Positions 1 through 10,796 of a stretch of 64,000 nt of DNA are shown here, in pieces. Each line of letters opens with the position of its first letter. Within the stretch, counting starts at the first letter, position 1. Source of the stretch: Micropterix aruncella (lineage: Eukaryota > Arthropoda > Insecta > Lepidoptera > Micropterigidae). The stretch spans positions 22,374,752 to 22,438,751 of the forward strand of contig OX155967.1 of assembly GCA_944548615.1 (NCBI GenBank), in the 5' to 3' direction. The notes beneath the pieces were generated by a model that had not been told where the DNA came from, ran no database searches, and saw only the letters and a list, made by a program, of their open reading frames with translations. The position numbers and the translations under genes were made by a program.

Positions 1-1
1 G

Positions 2-571
2 GACTTTGGAAATACAACACTAACAAAAATCGCCATGCTAAGTCCAAAAAATGCCCTAAGTCAAATAGTTCGAGAACATAACCCCACAATTTTGCCGGTA
101 GTCACTGCATTTCCTAGAGTTACAAATTTAAATAATCACACTTATCTACAAATCCTAGATGATCAATGGCGTAGGCTACCTTTGGCTGAACTTCCAGATC
201 ACATAAGGCTAGAAAAGAAAGTTGACGTATTCTGGAGTCAACTGCGCGGGTGGTGCGACATAACAGATCACAAGCCTTTCCTCGAAATTTCTCAGTTTGC
301 ACTGGATTGCTTGGTTCTACCACACGCAAATGCTGACTGCGAAAGGATCTTCAGCAAGGTCAACTTGGCGAAAACCAAAACCCGCAACAAACTGACAACG
401 CAAACTATCGACGCATTGCTGCTGTCGTCCGACGCCATAAAGGAAAGCAAAAATAACAATTGTACAAGTTTCAAACCATCTGAGGACATGTTAAGAAGGT
501 TTACGGCAAAAGATCTAGCCAGTGATAATTTAGAAGATGTCGCAGAATTAGTAATTAACATTCAAGTATAA
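2..571 (+). pseudogene. hAT-superfamily transposase, C-terminal part (cut by window edge)
   Basis: The reading frame is open from the left edge of the window and ends at a TAA at 569-571. Near residues 95-118, counted from the first methionine at 35, is a hAT C-terminal dimerisation signature: HANADCERIFSKVNLAKT followed by KTRNKLTTQTIDALL. In hAT transposases this region lets monomers assemble. The RNase-H-like core should lie upstream, outside the window. The stretch has no internal stops. A Tigger remnant follows 560 bp downstream on the same strand. I call it pseudogene or partial because completeness cannot be judged. A domesticated hAT-derived host gene is possible. Confidence 0.75.
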
Positions 572-1132
572 AATAAGTGACTAAGATTAACATTTTTATT
601 CTAAATTAATCGAGTGATACTGATTAATGAAAAATATTTAACCAGCACATCTGAAGTATTAAAGTAATATACGATAGACTAGGAGTATGCCTTAATGTCT
701 TTTTCTGTACGAAAAATCTTCATTCTGTTCATCGTACGATAATTTCCGTTTAAATACGATCCTTTTCACTATTCTGTGCGATAATTTTTGGTCAGCTTGA
801 ATCCAACACTGCGCGCGACGGTTGTCTGTGGGAGGTGACATTGTGTTTGACAGACCAAAAGTAAGTTTTTTCGTATTCACTATTTTTGAAATATTTTCAT
901 TCTTTTATAAAATATCGATGCTTGTTATGTATGTCTAGTTTCCTTGATTATTTCACCTTTGATTGGAGTATTAATTCGTTGTATATTTAAAGTAATTTTG
1001 AAGTTAGGTGCCATTTTATAAAAACCTTTGGCTGGGGACAGTAGTAACAAAATCCCTGGGGTAATTTGTAACGTTACAACTGACCCCATTTGTTGGTTTA
1101 AGATATTTTATTATGTGATTTTTGATTGGTAG
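572..1132. other. AT-rich gap; probable 5' part of the following Tigger element
   Basis: No supported gene. Short sequences around 1030-1095 (CTGGGGTAA and TGACCCC in a GTTACAAC context) resemble the GGGG(T/C)AAGTATTAAC-type subterminal repeats of the complete Tigger at 50337-58241. This part is therefore probably the 5' non-coding end of the Tigger whose ORF starts at 1133. A clear terminal inverted repeat was not found. Confidence 0.3.
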
Positions 1133-1850
1133 ATGCCAAGACAACGAGTGCGGAAGACCACGCGCGGTTCCAGTGACATATCACAGTATATGGATGCATA
1201 CGAAAAGATGAAGAATGGAAAATCTTTGCGTGCAACTGCGCTGCAATACGATTTATGCTACGTGTCACTTCGTAGATATAAACTCAAGAGGGAAGCTGCT
1301 GGTGAAGAAGTTCTAATGGGATGCAGAGCTCCTAACAGGGTTTTCTCTGATACGCAGGAGAAAGAGTTGGCCAAGTATCTGATACGATGCGCCGACATAA
1401 ACTACGGTCTGAGTACAAAGGAAGTAAGAAAATTGGCTTACGAGCTAGCAGCCAAATATGACCTTTCCAGGCCGAGTAATTGGAACGAGTACCAACAGGC
1501 GGGAGAAGACTGGTTTCGGTCCTTCATGCAAAGAAATCCAGAGCTTTCTGTAAGAGCGGCTCAAGCAACGAGTTTAGTCAGGGCGACTAGTTTCAATAGA
1601 ACCAATGTCGAGGCTTTTTACGACAACCTGCAAACGGTCTTTGATCGACATCATTTTGAACCTCAAGATATCTATAACGTAGATGAGACTGGCGTTACTA
1701 CGGTTCAGAAGCCTAACAGAGTGGTAGCCAGGTGTGGTGCCCGACAAGTAGGGTCTATGACATCAGCTGAACGCGGAACGCTTGTTACAGTTGCTGTAGC
1801 TGTGAATGCTCTGGGTAATTCCATACCACCTATGTTTGTGTTCCCGCGAG
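1133..1850 (+). pseudogene. pogo/Tigger-like transposase, N-terminal two thirds, truncated
   Basis: Cut-and-paste transposase of the pogo/Tigger branch of Tc1/mariner. An N-terminal helix-turn-helix of psq type (about residues 12-55) is followed by a CENP-B-type DNA-binding region (about 65-135, containing WFRSFMQRNPELSVR). The DDE core starts with the first catalytic Asp in NVDETGV (182-188). The conserved SAERGTLVT and IPPMFVFPR blocks follow. Similarity to the product of 50816-57798 is obvious (DETGVTTVQKP, ATSFNR/ATSFNK). The frame ends right after VFPR where unrelated LINE tail sequence begins, so the second Asp and the third acidic residue are missing. The last residues before the stop at 1885 come from the LINE tail. 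Confidence 0.85.
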
Positions 1851-2745
1851 TAACATTTTATTTATTTTATTTATTTAAGAATTAATTACTATAAAACATT
1901 GATTAGCTTACAAAAATAACAGGAACCGAATGGCAAAACCTTAACCTTTTGCTTATTTGTTTCTGTCACCCAACTGGGACTAGCCCGTTCTAGGGTGGAC
2001 AGGACTCCAATATTACAATCAAGTTTGCTTGATTGCTTGGTTGCCTACAAATGTACAAGTTTTAGTAAAAAGCTAATGACACTAAATTGCCCTAAAATGT
2101 GGTCTTCAGAATAAAATAAAAAATAATAATAATAAAAAATATTAAAAATATATAATAAATAAAATGCAATTCCATTATTAAATCGGCAATAAATATAATA
2201 TAAAATTCGATTAAATAATATAAATAAAGTTATATGTGAGAAAAGAAAGAAACAGTCATTAATATTTAATATTATGTTAAGTAATATAAGATTTAATATA
2301 AAAATACCTAGTCTAAAAGTAAAATTCATTGTCAAAGTCAAATATTTTTTGGTTGTTAGTTCAATGTTAAAAAATACTTAACATATAAGTTTAAAAATAT
2401 GTTAATAATTTGTGCACCTAAGTTTTATTATACTATTATTTCTAACATTTGATGTATGGTTAGTCTGTCATGATTCGATAACCATTTCTTTAATTTATTT
2501 TTGAATTCCCTAAATGTCAAATTCATTTTTATTTCCATATTGATCAGATTGTAAAATCTCGGCGCAATGAAAGAGTAATGTCTTTGACCAAATAATGTTA
2601 TCCTTCTGGGTATTATTAAGCTATTTTCTACAACTTGTCTCGTTGGTCGCCGGTTCTGAATTATTCCTAGATTTGAGTTATTGTCCAAAAATAGCCTTAA
2701 GGCGTTAGACCTCCCGTGCAAAATATGATATTTGACTTCGGCCGG
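1850..2745 (-). mobile_element. 5'-truncated LINE (non-LTR retrotransposon), 3' end
   Basis: On the minus strand, 2721-2428 encodes the last ~97 residues of a LINE reverse-transcriptase protein. It shows the usual terminal pattern: LFGQRHYSFIAPRFYNLIN, then a basic FREFKNKLKKWL tail. An AT-rich 3' UTR follows down to a (TTTA)-rich stretch at 1852-1880, which would be the 3' tail read on the minus strand. The tail abuts the broken Tigger ORF at about 1850, so the LINE probably inserted into the Tigger. The 5' part, including endonuclease and RT core, is absent. The clade cannot be fixed from the tail alone; CR1/jockey-like is the best guess. Confidence 0.65.
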
Positions 2746-3300
2746 GCGAGGGGTGTGTGGGTACGGCGGGCCGCGGGGGGTTCGCGCGAACTCGGCGTCG
2801 ATTTTGACATAAAAGATGCTCTACTAAATAAATGTATTTTATGTATTTACTCATTTTTGGATATTTTATACGGGATTTTTTTTCAGAATTTATAAATGGG
2901 CATTAGATTTTAAGCTCTTTAGAGCTCATATGAACAAATTAGCCAGGGCTAAACAACTCAACAATTAATCACATTCTAGTTACTGTCGGGATTAGAATAT
3001 GACTAGTAGCTGAGACAGTTATCCCGGCTAATATTTTCTTGGTAGTTATTTTTATGATGTGTAAATCAAGGATCTATAATTTTATGACGTAAGTAACAGA
3101 TCAGAACAAAATGTTTTATATTTATTTATTAGTAAAACCAAAAAATATACTCATGAGTCACAAATATCAAACAAGTAATTTATATACCTACTAGTACACA
3201 AGTATTTTATATACTAGTAAATGCTTATAGGTTAATTTTTGGCTAAGTAGGCGGATTATTAACTTTCTTCTGCATGGCTTCAATTATTTAGGTGGGCTAT
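2746..3300. other. Unassigned stretch with a short GC-rich patch
   Basis: Bases about 2740-2800 are strikingly GC-rich (runs such as GGCGGGCCGCGGGGGG) within otherwise AT-rich sequence. The rest is AT-rich with no reading frame I can support. The GC patch could be a non-templated or rDNA-like remnant at the LINE 5' junction; I cannot identify it. Confidence 0.2.
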
Positions 3301-3699
3301 TTTACTGGCATCGAGTTTACGCCAGTCGATAAATACGGGTAACAAAACGGTTTACATAAAATTATGTCAACGGACAAATCATATTTGTTTTCCAGAACGC
3401 TTCGTCTTTTTTTTATATATTAAACTTTCATAGAGTGCTCTTCTCCAGTCCACACAGCAAATAGGCACACATCTATTTTAGTAAAGTTTACCTGACACTG
3501 ATTTTGGTAATAATAATCATGGTTTTTATTTATTATGAAAGTGTTGTATTTTATATTAAATTTCCAAACATTTATTTTATGGTTATTTATTGCATCTTCA
3601 GGATTTATACCTTTTGCTGAAAATGGAAACTTGACTTCTACTAGTCCAGTTTCGCCAACTTCTGTTTTATAAAGACTATCAACTTTTGTTTTATGAACA

Positions 3700-5150
3700 A
3701 AAATTGTACCTTCCTACGACCCAGCGCTTCGTGTTGGTGATACCGGATTTTGTGTTTAGTTCCTGCTCAGTGTATCTAACTATCCCATAAGCTTCTGACC
3801 TGGACCTCCGCAGCGGCCGCCAATTACACCCCAGTGGATCAGGCCGCGGAAGGAGAATGGCTGCCTTACAAATAAACCTGCCGCCTCTGAATGGGCCCAT
3901 CGCCGCCGGCATATCCGCCGGGATTGAGCAGGCGTTAGACGAAGAGAAGCGGCTCGTGGTCGACATCCACACTACTCTTGCTGCCACGATCAACGCAACC
4001 GTTCTTCGCCTGGCGGTCAAACTCGATACGGACGCGGTCCCCTTAGCAGAAGGACAATTGCTGTGCACGGCCGCGTACGTGCTTCTCAGTACCGGCAATA
4101 TATGCCGTGATGGTGCAGTCCCAGATGGGGATTGGGTAGCGGCTACGGATCCTGCACCAGCTGCAATAACAGATGCTGCAAGAGGGTATTTCGCGCACTG
4201 CGGTTCGGAGGAGGCCCGACGGGTGGTTGCCTCGCTGATTGTAGCGAGCAAAATAAACTGGTTCAAAGAGAACCACCACGTCGGGCAGCGCGGCCAGGAC
4301 GGCGGGCACTATGTCCGGAAAGTGATTGCCCTACACTACCCGCAGGCGCCCGTCGAGAGGATGATCGACCTGGCATATCAGGTCGGCCACTGGGCGTCGA
4401 CAAGATCTGTCCTTTCCCAGGTCGGCTTGGCAGGCCTGCAAGTGTCGGCCCCAGTTGTCGCACCTGCCGCGAACTCCCGCCTGGCCGCCGCCCCCGACGC
4501 AGTAATGCGTGTAACATCAAACCCCGCGGGTACCGCACGTCATTGCATCGCACATGAGCTCTTTAAGAAGCTCATTGTGCACCCTGTTGCGGCCTTCTGC
4601 CCTGGCCTGGGCGATTATGCGGGGCTTGCCGAAGCTGTTGCGGCGATACGAGCTAACCCAGCAAGATATCACATGGGTTCAAGGTATCTCACAGGACAGG
4701 ATCCAGTTGAGGGGTGGTCCGACTCGGCTGCTCTGGGCCTACTGGGACGAGTTGGCGCCTTCGGACAGCAATTCATGTCCGCGACGACACTTATGAAAAG
4801 CCCATCGGTACGCGAGGGTGCCTATAAGAACGCACCAGATTATGACCCCGCGTATGAGGCGATGATGGGCAGCTATAAAATCGCGCAACTTGAAGGCCAG
4901 AAGAGGGGCCTCGAATCGCTCTGTAGGACCCAGACAGTCGACGCCGGGTCATACCGGTTAGCATGCGCAGCATTCGGCAAGACACCCAACGAGACGTTGC
5001 TTGAAGCTATCGCTGCGAATTCGCCGGCTGCACTAGCGGCACGCGCAGCACAGGAAGAAGAACGGCGCGCAGCGATGGCAGCAAGACAACGCCTAGATGA
5101 GATCCGGGCCATGGCGGATGCCCAACGTCGTGCAGAATGAGTTTCATGTT
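3700..5150 (+). other. Endogenous viral element candidate (GC-rich insertion)
   Basis: Composition changes abruptly near 3705 and returns to AT-rich near 5142. Inside lie a ~150-bp GC-rich leader and one uninterrupted ORF. The flanks on both sides are parts of the same minus-strand YqaJ relic, so this block is an insertion. I see no poly(A) tail, no terminal repeat and no clear target duplication. Integration of reverse-transcribed viral RNA is the inferred origin. Confidence 0.5.
3857..5140 (+). CDS. Virus nucleoprotein-like ORF (negative-strand RNA virus origin suspected)
   Basis: An uninterrupted 427-codon frame with no close relative elsewhere in the window. It is alanine-rich, mostly helical by composition, and has no signal peptide, membrane segment or transposase motif. 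The C terminus (about residues 390-427) is a charged Ala/Arg/Glu helix suited to coiled-coil or tail function. Size, composition and single-ORF layout fit nucleoproteins of negative-strand RNA viruses. Jingchuvirales (chuvirus) nucleoproteins, often found as fossils in insect genomes, are my first guess, from general resemblance only and not from a diagnostic motif. The start at 3857 follows a purine-rich GAGA context and a GC-rich leader. An intact frame means recent capture or selection. A non-viral transferred gene is the main alternative. Confidence 0.45.
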   Translation: MAALQINLPPLNGPIAAGISAGIEQALDEEKRLVVDIHTTLAATINATVLRLAVKLDTDAVPLAEGQLLCTAAYVLLSTGNICRDGAVPDGDWVAATDPAPAAITDAARGYFAHCGSEEARRVVASLIVASKINWFKENHHVGQRGQDGGHYVRKVIALHYPQAPVERMIDLAYQVGHWASTRSVLSQVGLAGLQVSAPVVAPAANSRLAAAPDAVMRVTSNPAGTARHCIAHELFKKLIVHPVAAFCPGLGDYAGLAEAVAAIRANPARYHMGSRYLTGQDPVEGWSDSAALGLLGRVGAFGQQFMSATTLMKSPSVREGAYKNAPDYDPAYEAMMGSYKIAQLEGQKRGLESLCRTQTVDAGSYRLACAAFGKTPNETLLEAIAANSPAALAARAAQEEERRAAMAARQRLDEIRAMADAQRRAE

Positions 5151-6604
5151 TATTTTTGTCAATCATGTTGTTCTTTTCAGTTGTGTTTTAATGTTTGATT
5201 ATCCCTGTTTCGTAGGGTATCCTGTATCATGTCTTTAATTATCTTATCAGGGCTTGCTCCTAAGTATAGAATTGTTTTGTGGATGTACAGTCCACTGCGC
5301 TCAATTGTTACTTTTTCTTGCAGACATAATTGACTCAATGCTTTTTGTTCATTATCTGGTCTATAAATAATTGACACAATATTTGAAATGTCTCGCGGTT
5401 TAACAATAGATTTAACTAGAGGTGCACAACTTATATTATCTTTTTATTTACATATCTCTCAAAATATATTTGCTGTCAACCTTCTTTGTCTGCTCTATCT
5501 ATTCTTGGCTACAACTTTGTTGATTTCATTCCTTTGTTGATTAGAAAGTTCCATTTGTCTTTGAGCCTTCTGACCATAATCTGGATCTTTTTATTATTGT
5601 GATAGTTTTTACGAAACGTTCTTTTGTATATTTTTGTTTATGATTTTTGTATGTCATACTTGTTTGGTAATTTTCCAGTAGGTTTATTAAATATGACTTT
5701 ATGGATTCGATGAATAGGTTTTTTGGAATTAAAGGAAATTGCAGCATCTTTCTTGGTAATAATTTCGTGGTGTATAATTTATTGTTTTTCTTCAGTGTAT
5801 TTAGCAATTGCAGGATTAAAAATTTCAGCAAGGTTACTACATCAAAACCAAGCCTTTTTGCTTTTGAAGCCAGAAAGGAAATAATGTGGCTCATTTTTTC
5901 CAAAGCATCATGTATTTCAAGTTTACTGCTGTGTTTTGTCTAGTCTGTCAGTCGCAGCACACATAGATTCGTCGCAATTTGAGTGAAAGCCAAATGCATG
6001 GTTTAATGAGATTAAAATATCAATACGAAGTCTAATCATTTTTTGACGTAGTGAACTGTCTTCGTATTTTTTTCATTTTATAGAACGTACCGTGTATCTT
6101 AGCAATTTTATTACTTTGGAATCGGTCAGGAGTTTCCTCTGTTGAATTGGAATATGTGTGTCTCAGTATTTTCGGTGTATACTGGGGCTTCTAAAACTCT
6201 TTCAGTTTGAAAGCAATTTACTACAAATGACGCGCGTGGATCGGTTTCTGTGTTACTAATATCTAATAATGGCTGACGAGATTCGTCAGTTGATCTGTAA
6301 AATTACCAAATTTTGGCTAAAACATAATAATAAAATAATAGAATAAATTTTTAAAAACAAGCTTTTACTTAAAAATTTAAAAGATATATATTTTAATCTA
6401 AGTTTTATTCCCAATTACGTGTCGATGTATGTAGCACGTATACATGTGCCATTGCTTGATATGGCTACTACCCATATTCTTGCAAGTGTAGAAGCTAGTC
6501 GTCGAATTGAGACGAATGAGCAAAACTGAGAATGTCTAGCACTTACTTTCTCGAAGTTCCATTAGCAGTTTTCTGATCCACCGCCAGAGCCTCAATACTC
6601 AAGT

Positions 6605-7189
6605 GTGGAAGCTGCTTGTCGAATTGAAATGTATGAGCCGAAGCTCAGTATGTGTACAACCTGTACTCTTGAAGTTCAATCGACAGTTTTTCAATCTCAA
6701 AGCAGCTCAGCATCGCAACCGCCACCTACTCCAACTTCTAGCGCTGGATCTCAAAGGAGCTCAGCGTCGAAGCGATCATCATCACAACCTGGCTTACAAG
6801 AAATTTATGACTTGATGAAGTCATCAAATGATATAAAAAAGCGAAGGCAACATTTTAGGCAGGATATGTATGAGACCGATATTTTTTTTTTTAGCATGAG
6901 TAAGGCATTAAAGGAGCTCCCAAAAATCGATCAAACCAAAATTAAGTTGGATTTACATACAGCTATTTCTCAAGCAGAAATCCGAAAACTTGAACGAACA
7001 GAACGCGTTTTAAGAACGCCGCTTAATATAACTTCACAGATCATTATTCCGCCGCATTCTTACCAGCCAGCTATCCACTCGCCTACATCTATCAAGAACA
7101 GTCAACTCCTATCTGAGTCGTTACTAGGGAGTCCCGAAACACATGATTCGACAATCACGGAAGACTTGACAGCTTATTATGAAATTTAA
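6605..7189 (+). pseudogene. MADF-BESS-type second exon (Harbinger partner gene remnant)
   Basis: The frame carries a Ser/Gln-rich linker (QSSSASQPPPTPTSS) and a C-terminal segment FFFSMSKALKELPKIDQTKI that matches the BESS pattern (acidic, F-hydrophobic-SL, P, K). The same layout occurs in the second exons of the MADF-BESS genes at 34699-36509 and 52834-54787. No MADF first exon was found upstream on this strand. A Harbinger-nuclease first exon lies immediately downstream on the minus strand, as in the two complete Harbinger elements here. This is probably the right half of a third, decayed copy. The N-terminal methionine is arbitrary. Confidence 0.55.
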
Positions 7190-7216
7190 AAATAACCGTG
7201 CTTGATTGTTTTAAAA

Positions 7217-7560
7217 TTAAATAAAAATAAAAACTTGCCTTAAACATACAGCAAGCCTTTCTTTTGTTCCAATGGGTCGACGAAATTTCGTATGCACTTT
7301 TTTAATATCATTTGCAATCATAGAATGTATTTCCTCAAATTGAATTTTTGTAATTCTGAAATATTGATAAAATCTCTCTTCATCGCTCTCTAGTTCCTTA
7401 ACTAGTAAATGATATTCGCTTCGACTCCCTCTCAGTCCATTTACTGGATGAACCCAAAATCTTCTCTTCTTTCTTTTCTTTTTAAGTAAACTTAACATAA
7501 GCATACACGCAAGATTTTCTTCAACATCACTATCCGAGTCGGTGGTAAACATTGTAGACG
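7217..7560 (-). pseudogene. Harbinger (HARBI1-like) nuclease, first exon only
   Basis: Minus-strand frame with RRFWVHPVNGLRGSRSEYHL, a block reading FYQYFRITKIQFEEIHSMI, and TKERLAVCLR. It matches, position by position, exon 1 of the two complete Harbinger nucleases (RKYWVHPLNALRINRGQF and ERLTVTLR in the copy at 52569-55260). In those genes exon 1 ends at the Arg of ..TLR. Here the corresponding point is followed by GCAAGT, which would be a GC-type splice donor. The catalytic exon 2 is not present in the window next to it. The likely start is the Met before TTDSDSD at about 7551. Confidence 0.65.
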
Positions 7561-7727
7561 GACGCGTGCGTATACTCCGAAGGCCAGCGCGGCATTCATT
7601 CGAAATAGAGTCAGAGCGCGCCCCGACACGACAGAATAGTGTGCACACTCGCCGTCACGTCAGAGCGCACCGCAACACACCACACCACAATAATGTAATT
7701 CCGCCTTTAGTGAGGTGAGCACCAACA

Positions 7728-7864
7728 TGGACGATGAACAATTGATGGAATGTGTTTGCAATTATCCTGTGGTGTACGTACGTACATGAGTCACCTGAAG
7801 TATTTAGATACGAAATATAAAAATGTCATTTGGAAAATAGTGTCAGATGAGTTGAAACAATCTG
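7728..7864 (+). pseudogene. MADF-domain first exon, cut off from its second exon
   Basis: ATG at 7728 starts MDDEQLMECVCNYPVVY. After a small frame disturbance the sequence continues as SHLKYLDTKYKNVIWKIVSD and ends at a GTAGGT splice donor at 7865. This is the first half of a MADF DNA-binding domain (E-x-L-h-x-x-V...P-x-x-Y, then W-x-x-I). It lies head-to-head with the nuclease exon at 7217-7560, about 170 bp apart. The large LTR element inserted 106 bp into the presumed intron, and no second exon is visible past 19856. Confidence 0.5.
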
Positions 7865-7970
7865 GTAGGTATTTTTTTTAATTTTTACCTATAAAATAAT
7901 AGTTAACGTAACTGTCGTTTAAAAAGTGTTATTTATTGAAATAATCGTATACCTTAGAATATGCAGTTGC

Positions 7971-10796
7971 TGTAATGATTTGAAAATCATCACATGAGCG
8001 CGTAGCCGCTCTAAGCTAACCGGAAATAGATTAACCGAATTTTTAAAATTAAATTGTACTTAAAAAGATCATAGTGACATCTAGCGATTTAATTAGGAAC
8101 TAAAACTGACAGATGAAAGAAGGGCTGTTGCTAAACTATAGAGCGCAGTGCCATCGTTACATAAATAAAGGGTTTGGAGTAGTTTTTGAGAGTTAAGGAC
8201 ATCATTAGGGGTTTAAAAATAGACAATCAGGAGTATTTGGCAAGAAATTAGCATATTTTGAGATTTTTACGAAAAATCGACGTAAAAATCAATAATTGAC
8301 AAATAGACAATAGAAGCATGCTTATGGTCTTAAAAAGTCGACCGATAGGTTTTTCAAAGAAATATAAAAGGGGTTCATTAAATAGTAGGAATTATGGGAG
8401 AATTTAATAGCAATATTGATAAAGTCATTTGAAGAACATTTAATTTATTATTAAGAGAAATTGGAAAACATAATCGATATCGATGAAAGAAAGCAGAATT
8501 AATGAAATTAAAAGAATTTTTCACCAAATAATTGCCAGTCAAAATAAAATTTAATAGTTAAAATGAGGAAATTTAGAAACACTTAATTAAAATAGAGGAA
8601 TTAATAGATAAAAATACTATCAATAAATAAAATAGAAATAAAATAGTTGTATTATTTCGATTTCAAAAGCGAAAGCGGAAACGACGCGCAGAAAAGGCGG
8701 CAAGATCAAGTCAAAATATGATAATTTCCCGCCGAATATGAAACATCAATTTTCTCATAATACGTAAAATAAATACTTAAAATCATATGTAGAATTAGAA
8801 GCACGAATTATCGTTAAGAAATTCGCTTGTTAGCAATGTGGCAGAGCGTTATTTAACGAAAAAATAGATAAATCAGATCGTTTAATGATTGATTAGTCAA
8901 TAGTTATGGGTTAAATTAGTGAAAAAAGGTCACATCGATAGGGCTGTTATATAAGGGATGGACGAGTTGCTTCCGGCATCCATTAAGAAATTTCAGTCGC
9001 ACGCACTAAACCTGCGAAAGTTTACGTAAGAAATATAGAATCCGGTGTTCAGATGTAAGAAAAACAGTTGAGAAGTAGGGCATCGGGATGCTATGAAGCG
9101 TTCCGATGCCCAGTTAAATTAAATTCGGTTATAAGTGCAGATCGCATATAGCAGAAACGCTTTATCACACTCGCCATTGGGGCGATTTCGCAAAAGTGCT
9201 AAAAAAAACGAACAATAAAAAAAAACCAGTGCTAAAACAAGGAAATCGAGAGAGCTACGCGAGTTGGCACAATAAAATCCAACTTTTTCAAATCCAAATT
9301 GAAGTACGAGATTTGTCATATTGCAATACAAAAATATATCAAAGATGGCGGACGAGTCAAAGTGAAGACGTCAGATTAAAATTCACAACATTGCGAACGT
9401 TCTTCGAAGGTGATCACAGGATCTGAAATACAATTAACATTTGACGAGAATGCAGTGGCGGCTTGGAATTGCAGAACGATAGTAAGCGGCTGGGGGTTCT
9501 AAAGAGACATTCGTCTTGGTGAAGGCAGATTTCTAGGAAGACGACACACATCGAAGATTGACATTTAGTTATAAGTGCATAATTGTGCAATGCAGCTGTA
9601 AATACGGGAAAGTATAGCCGAGAGTCATTGTCGGCAAAGATGTACTAAAAATATGTAAGTTTATTTTTGCCGAAGCTGGCGTTATTTAATTATTTAGGCC
9701 GAAGCTAGCACCCAATATTATCATTGTTGTATATTTTTTGGGGTTATAAATATTCGAGTTTTTGTGGGTTTGTTTAGAAATTATTAGAAATGTTAAGTAG
9801 TTGTAACGTAAAAGCGTGATTTCTACATATTTGCACGTTAACTAAAAATGAGGCATTTAACATCGATTGACACGAAGAGTCGTTGATAATTCTACGAGAT
9901 AAACCTCTAGTCAGACTCTTATTTAATTTGGAAGAGAGATAGCTCTTGCTAACTCCATTAAATTTGACACAAGCCATTTATATAATGTGCTCACGGATTG
10001 GAAACTTAGTTAAGGACACATTCGAATTATACTGAATGTTAGATTAAAATTAAAGATAAGGAAAATTGTAGATTATATTAAGGTTTTTTTTGACTGATCG
10101 ATGGGGTTTCACAGATAAACGGGGAGGGAATAGTATTAATAGAAATAATAGAACGAAAACCATATGGACACCCAGTGGACTGGATGATAGCCAGGTCGTA
10201 GTTTATATCGGGCATTAGCGACTGCGGTCATTTAAATTCATTTATATCACTGGAACGCCATCGACTAGTTTGACAGAATGTTAGGTTATAAGTATTTTTA
10301 GTGTTGTATGTAAACATTACGATTCATGTTTCAATATAATTTGACATTGAATATATTTAATTAAATAAGGGATTAGAATCTAATTGTCGAATTTCACGGC
10401 GGAGATTTAAACTCATGCATTATCATTATTAATATAATTTTTTATTAACAATCGACTGAACGCAGCCATTGTTGTCATCGACAAATAATCGATCGAAAAT
10501 AACTCAAAGAATAAATTGTAATATTTTGTGGTGAATTAGGCGCTCATTATTATAAATATAATTCACAATAATAGTACTTAAACTAAAATAGAAGAAATTA
10601 TAATTTTAATTGTTTAATATATGCATTTTGGTTTAATATATGGATTATTAATTGGAGAAGATTTGTTTCATTGAGGAAGTAAATAAAAAGAGGGAAATTA
10701 TTGGGCAAGGTATTGGAAGCCTATCCCACTGGAAAGTAATATTATCACTATCGCTGATATGGTAGTGAAGTAAGTGGATCAAAAGTATAGCTTACA
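7971..10796 (+). repeat. Left LTR (about 2.83 kb)
   Basis: Starts TGTAATGATTTG and ends AGCTTACA. It matches 17030-19856 nearly base for base, with scattered substitutions (for example GCATGCTTA versus GCATTCTTA near 8320/17378) and a one-base indel near 9205. It contains a TATATAAG box (8948) followed by a TCAGT initiator-like motif (8993), so the promoter and R region probably lie here. Small ORFs inside it are present in both copies and resemble no known protein. Confidence 0.8.
8948..8997 (+). promoter_or_regulatory. Candidate LTR core promoter (TATA box plus TCAGT initiator)
   Basis: TATATAAG at 8948-8955 is followed by TCAGT at 8993-8997, the arthropod initiator consensus. The spacing (about 47 bp to the initiator A) is longer than the usual ~30, so the true start may differ. 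The same motifs recur in the right LTR near 18007-18056. Confidence 0.35.

Larger units (their letters stand above)
3330..6330 (-). pseudogene. YqaJ-type exonuclease gene relic, split by a virus-like insertion
   Basis: Read on the minus strand with frame changes, pieces of one protein appear in order. NHAFGFHSNCDESMCAATD lies near 5990-5945. SNLAEIFNPAIAKYTEEKQ lies near 5840-5780. RLTANIF lies near 5490, leading into a frame with VSIIYRPDNEQKALSQLC and ERSGLYIHKTILYLGASPD (5377-5177). After the insertion, ETGLVEVKFPFSAKG lies at about 3650-3605. This is the order of insect proteins ending in a YqaJ-like recombinase/exonuclease domain, where GASPD and the E-x-K motif are catalytic. Several stops and frameshifts show decay. 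The GC-rich block at 3700-5150 lies between GASPD and E-x-K, so it entered this gene. The whole gene may itself belong to an unrecognised mobile element. Confidence 0.6.

Noticed and set aside
4043..4985. Overlapping frames on both strands within the GC-rich nucleoprotein-like ORF
   Set aside because: High GC removes stop codons, so shadow frames are expected. Only the 3857-5140 frame spans the island with plausible protein composition.
3857..5140. Bacterial contamination or horizontally transferred bacterial gene
   Set aside because: The flanks on both sides belong to one eukaryotic-type relic, and there is no ribosome-binding site or neighbouring bacterial gene. A transferred single gene remains possible but is less likely than viral capture.
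9119..9977. Small ORFs in both LTR copies (for example 9196-9426, 18289-18486 and the minus-strand 67-codon frames)
   Set aside because: They are identical because the LTRs are identical. They show no domain, have arbitrary starts and lie in non-coding LTR sequence.
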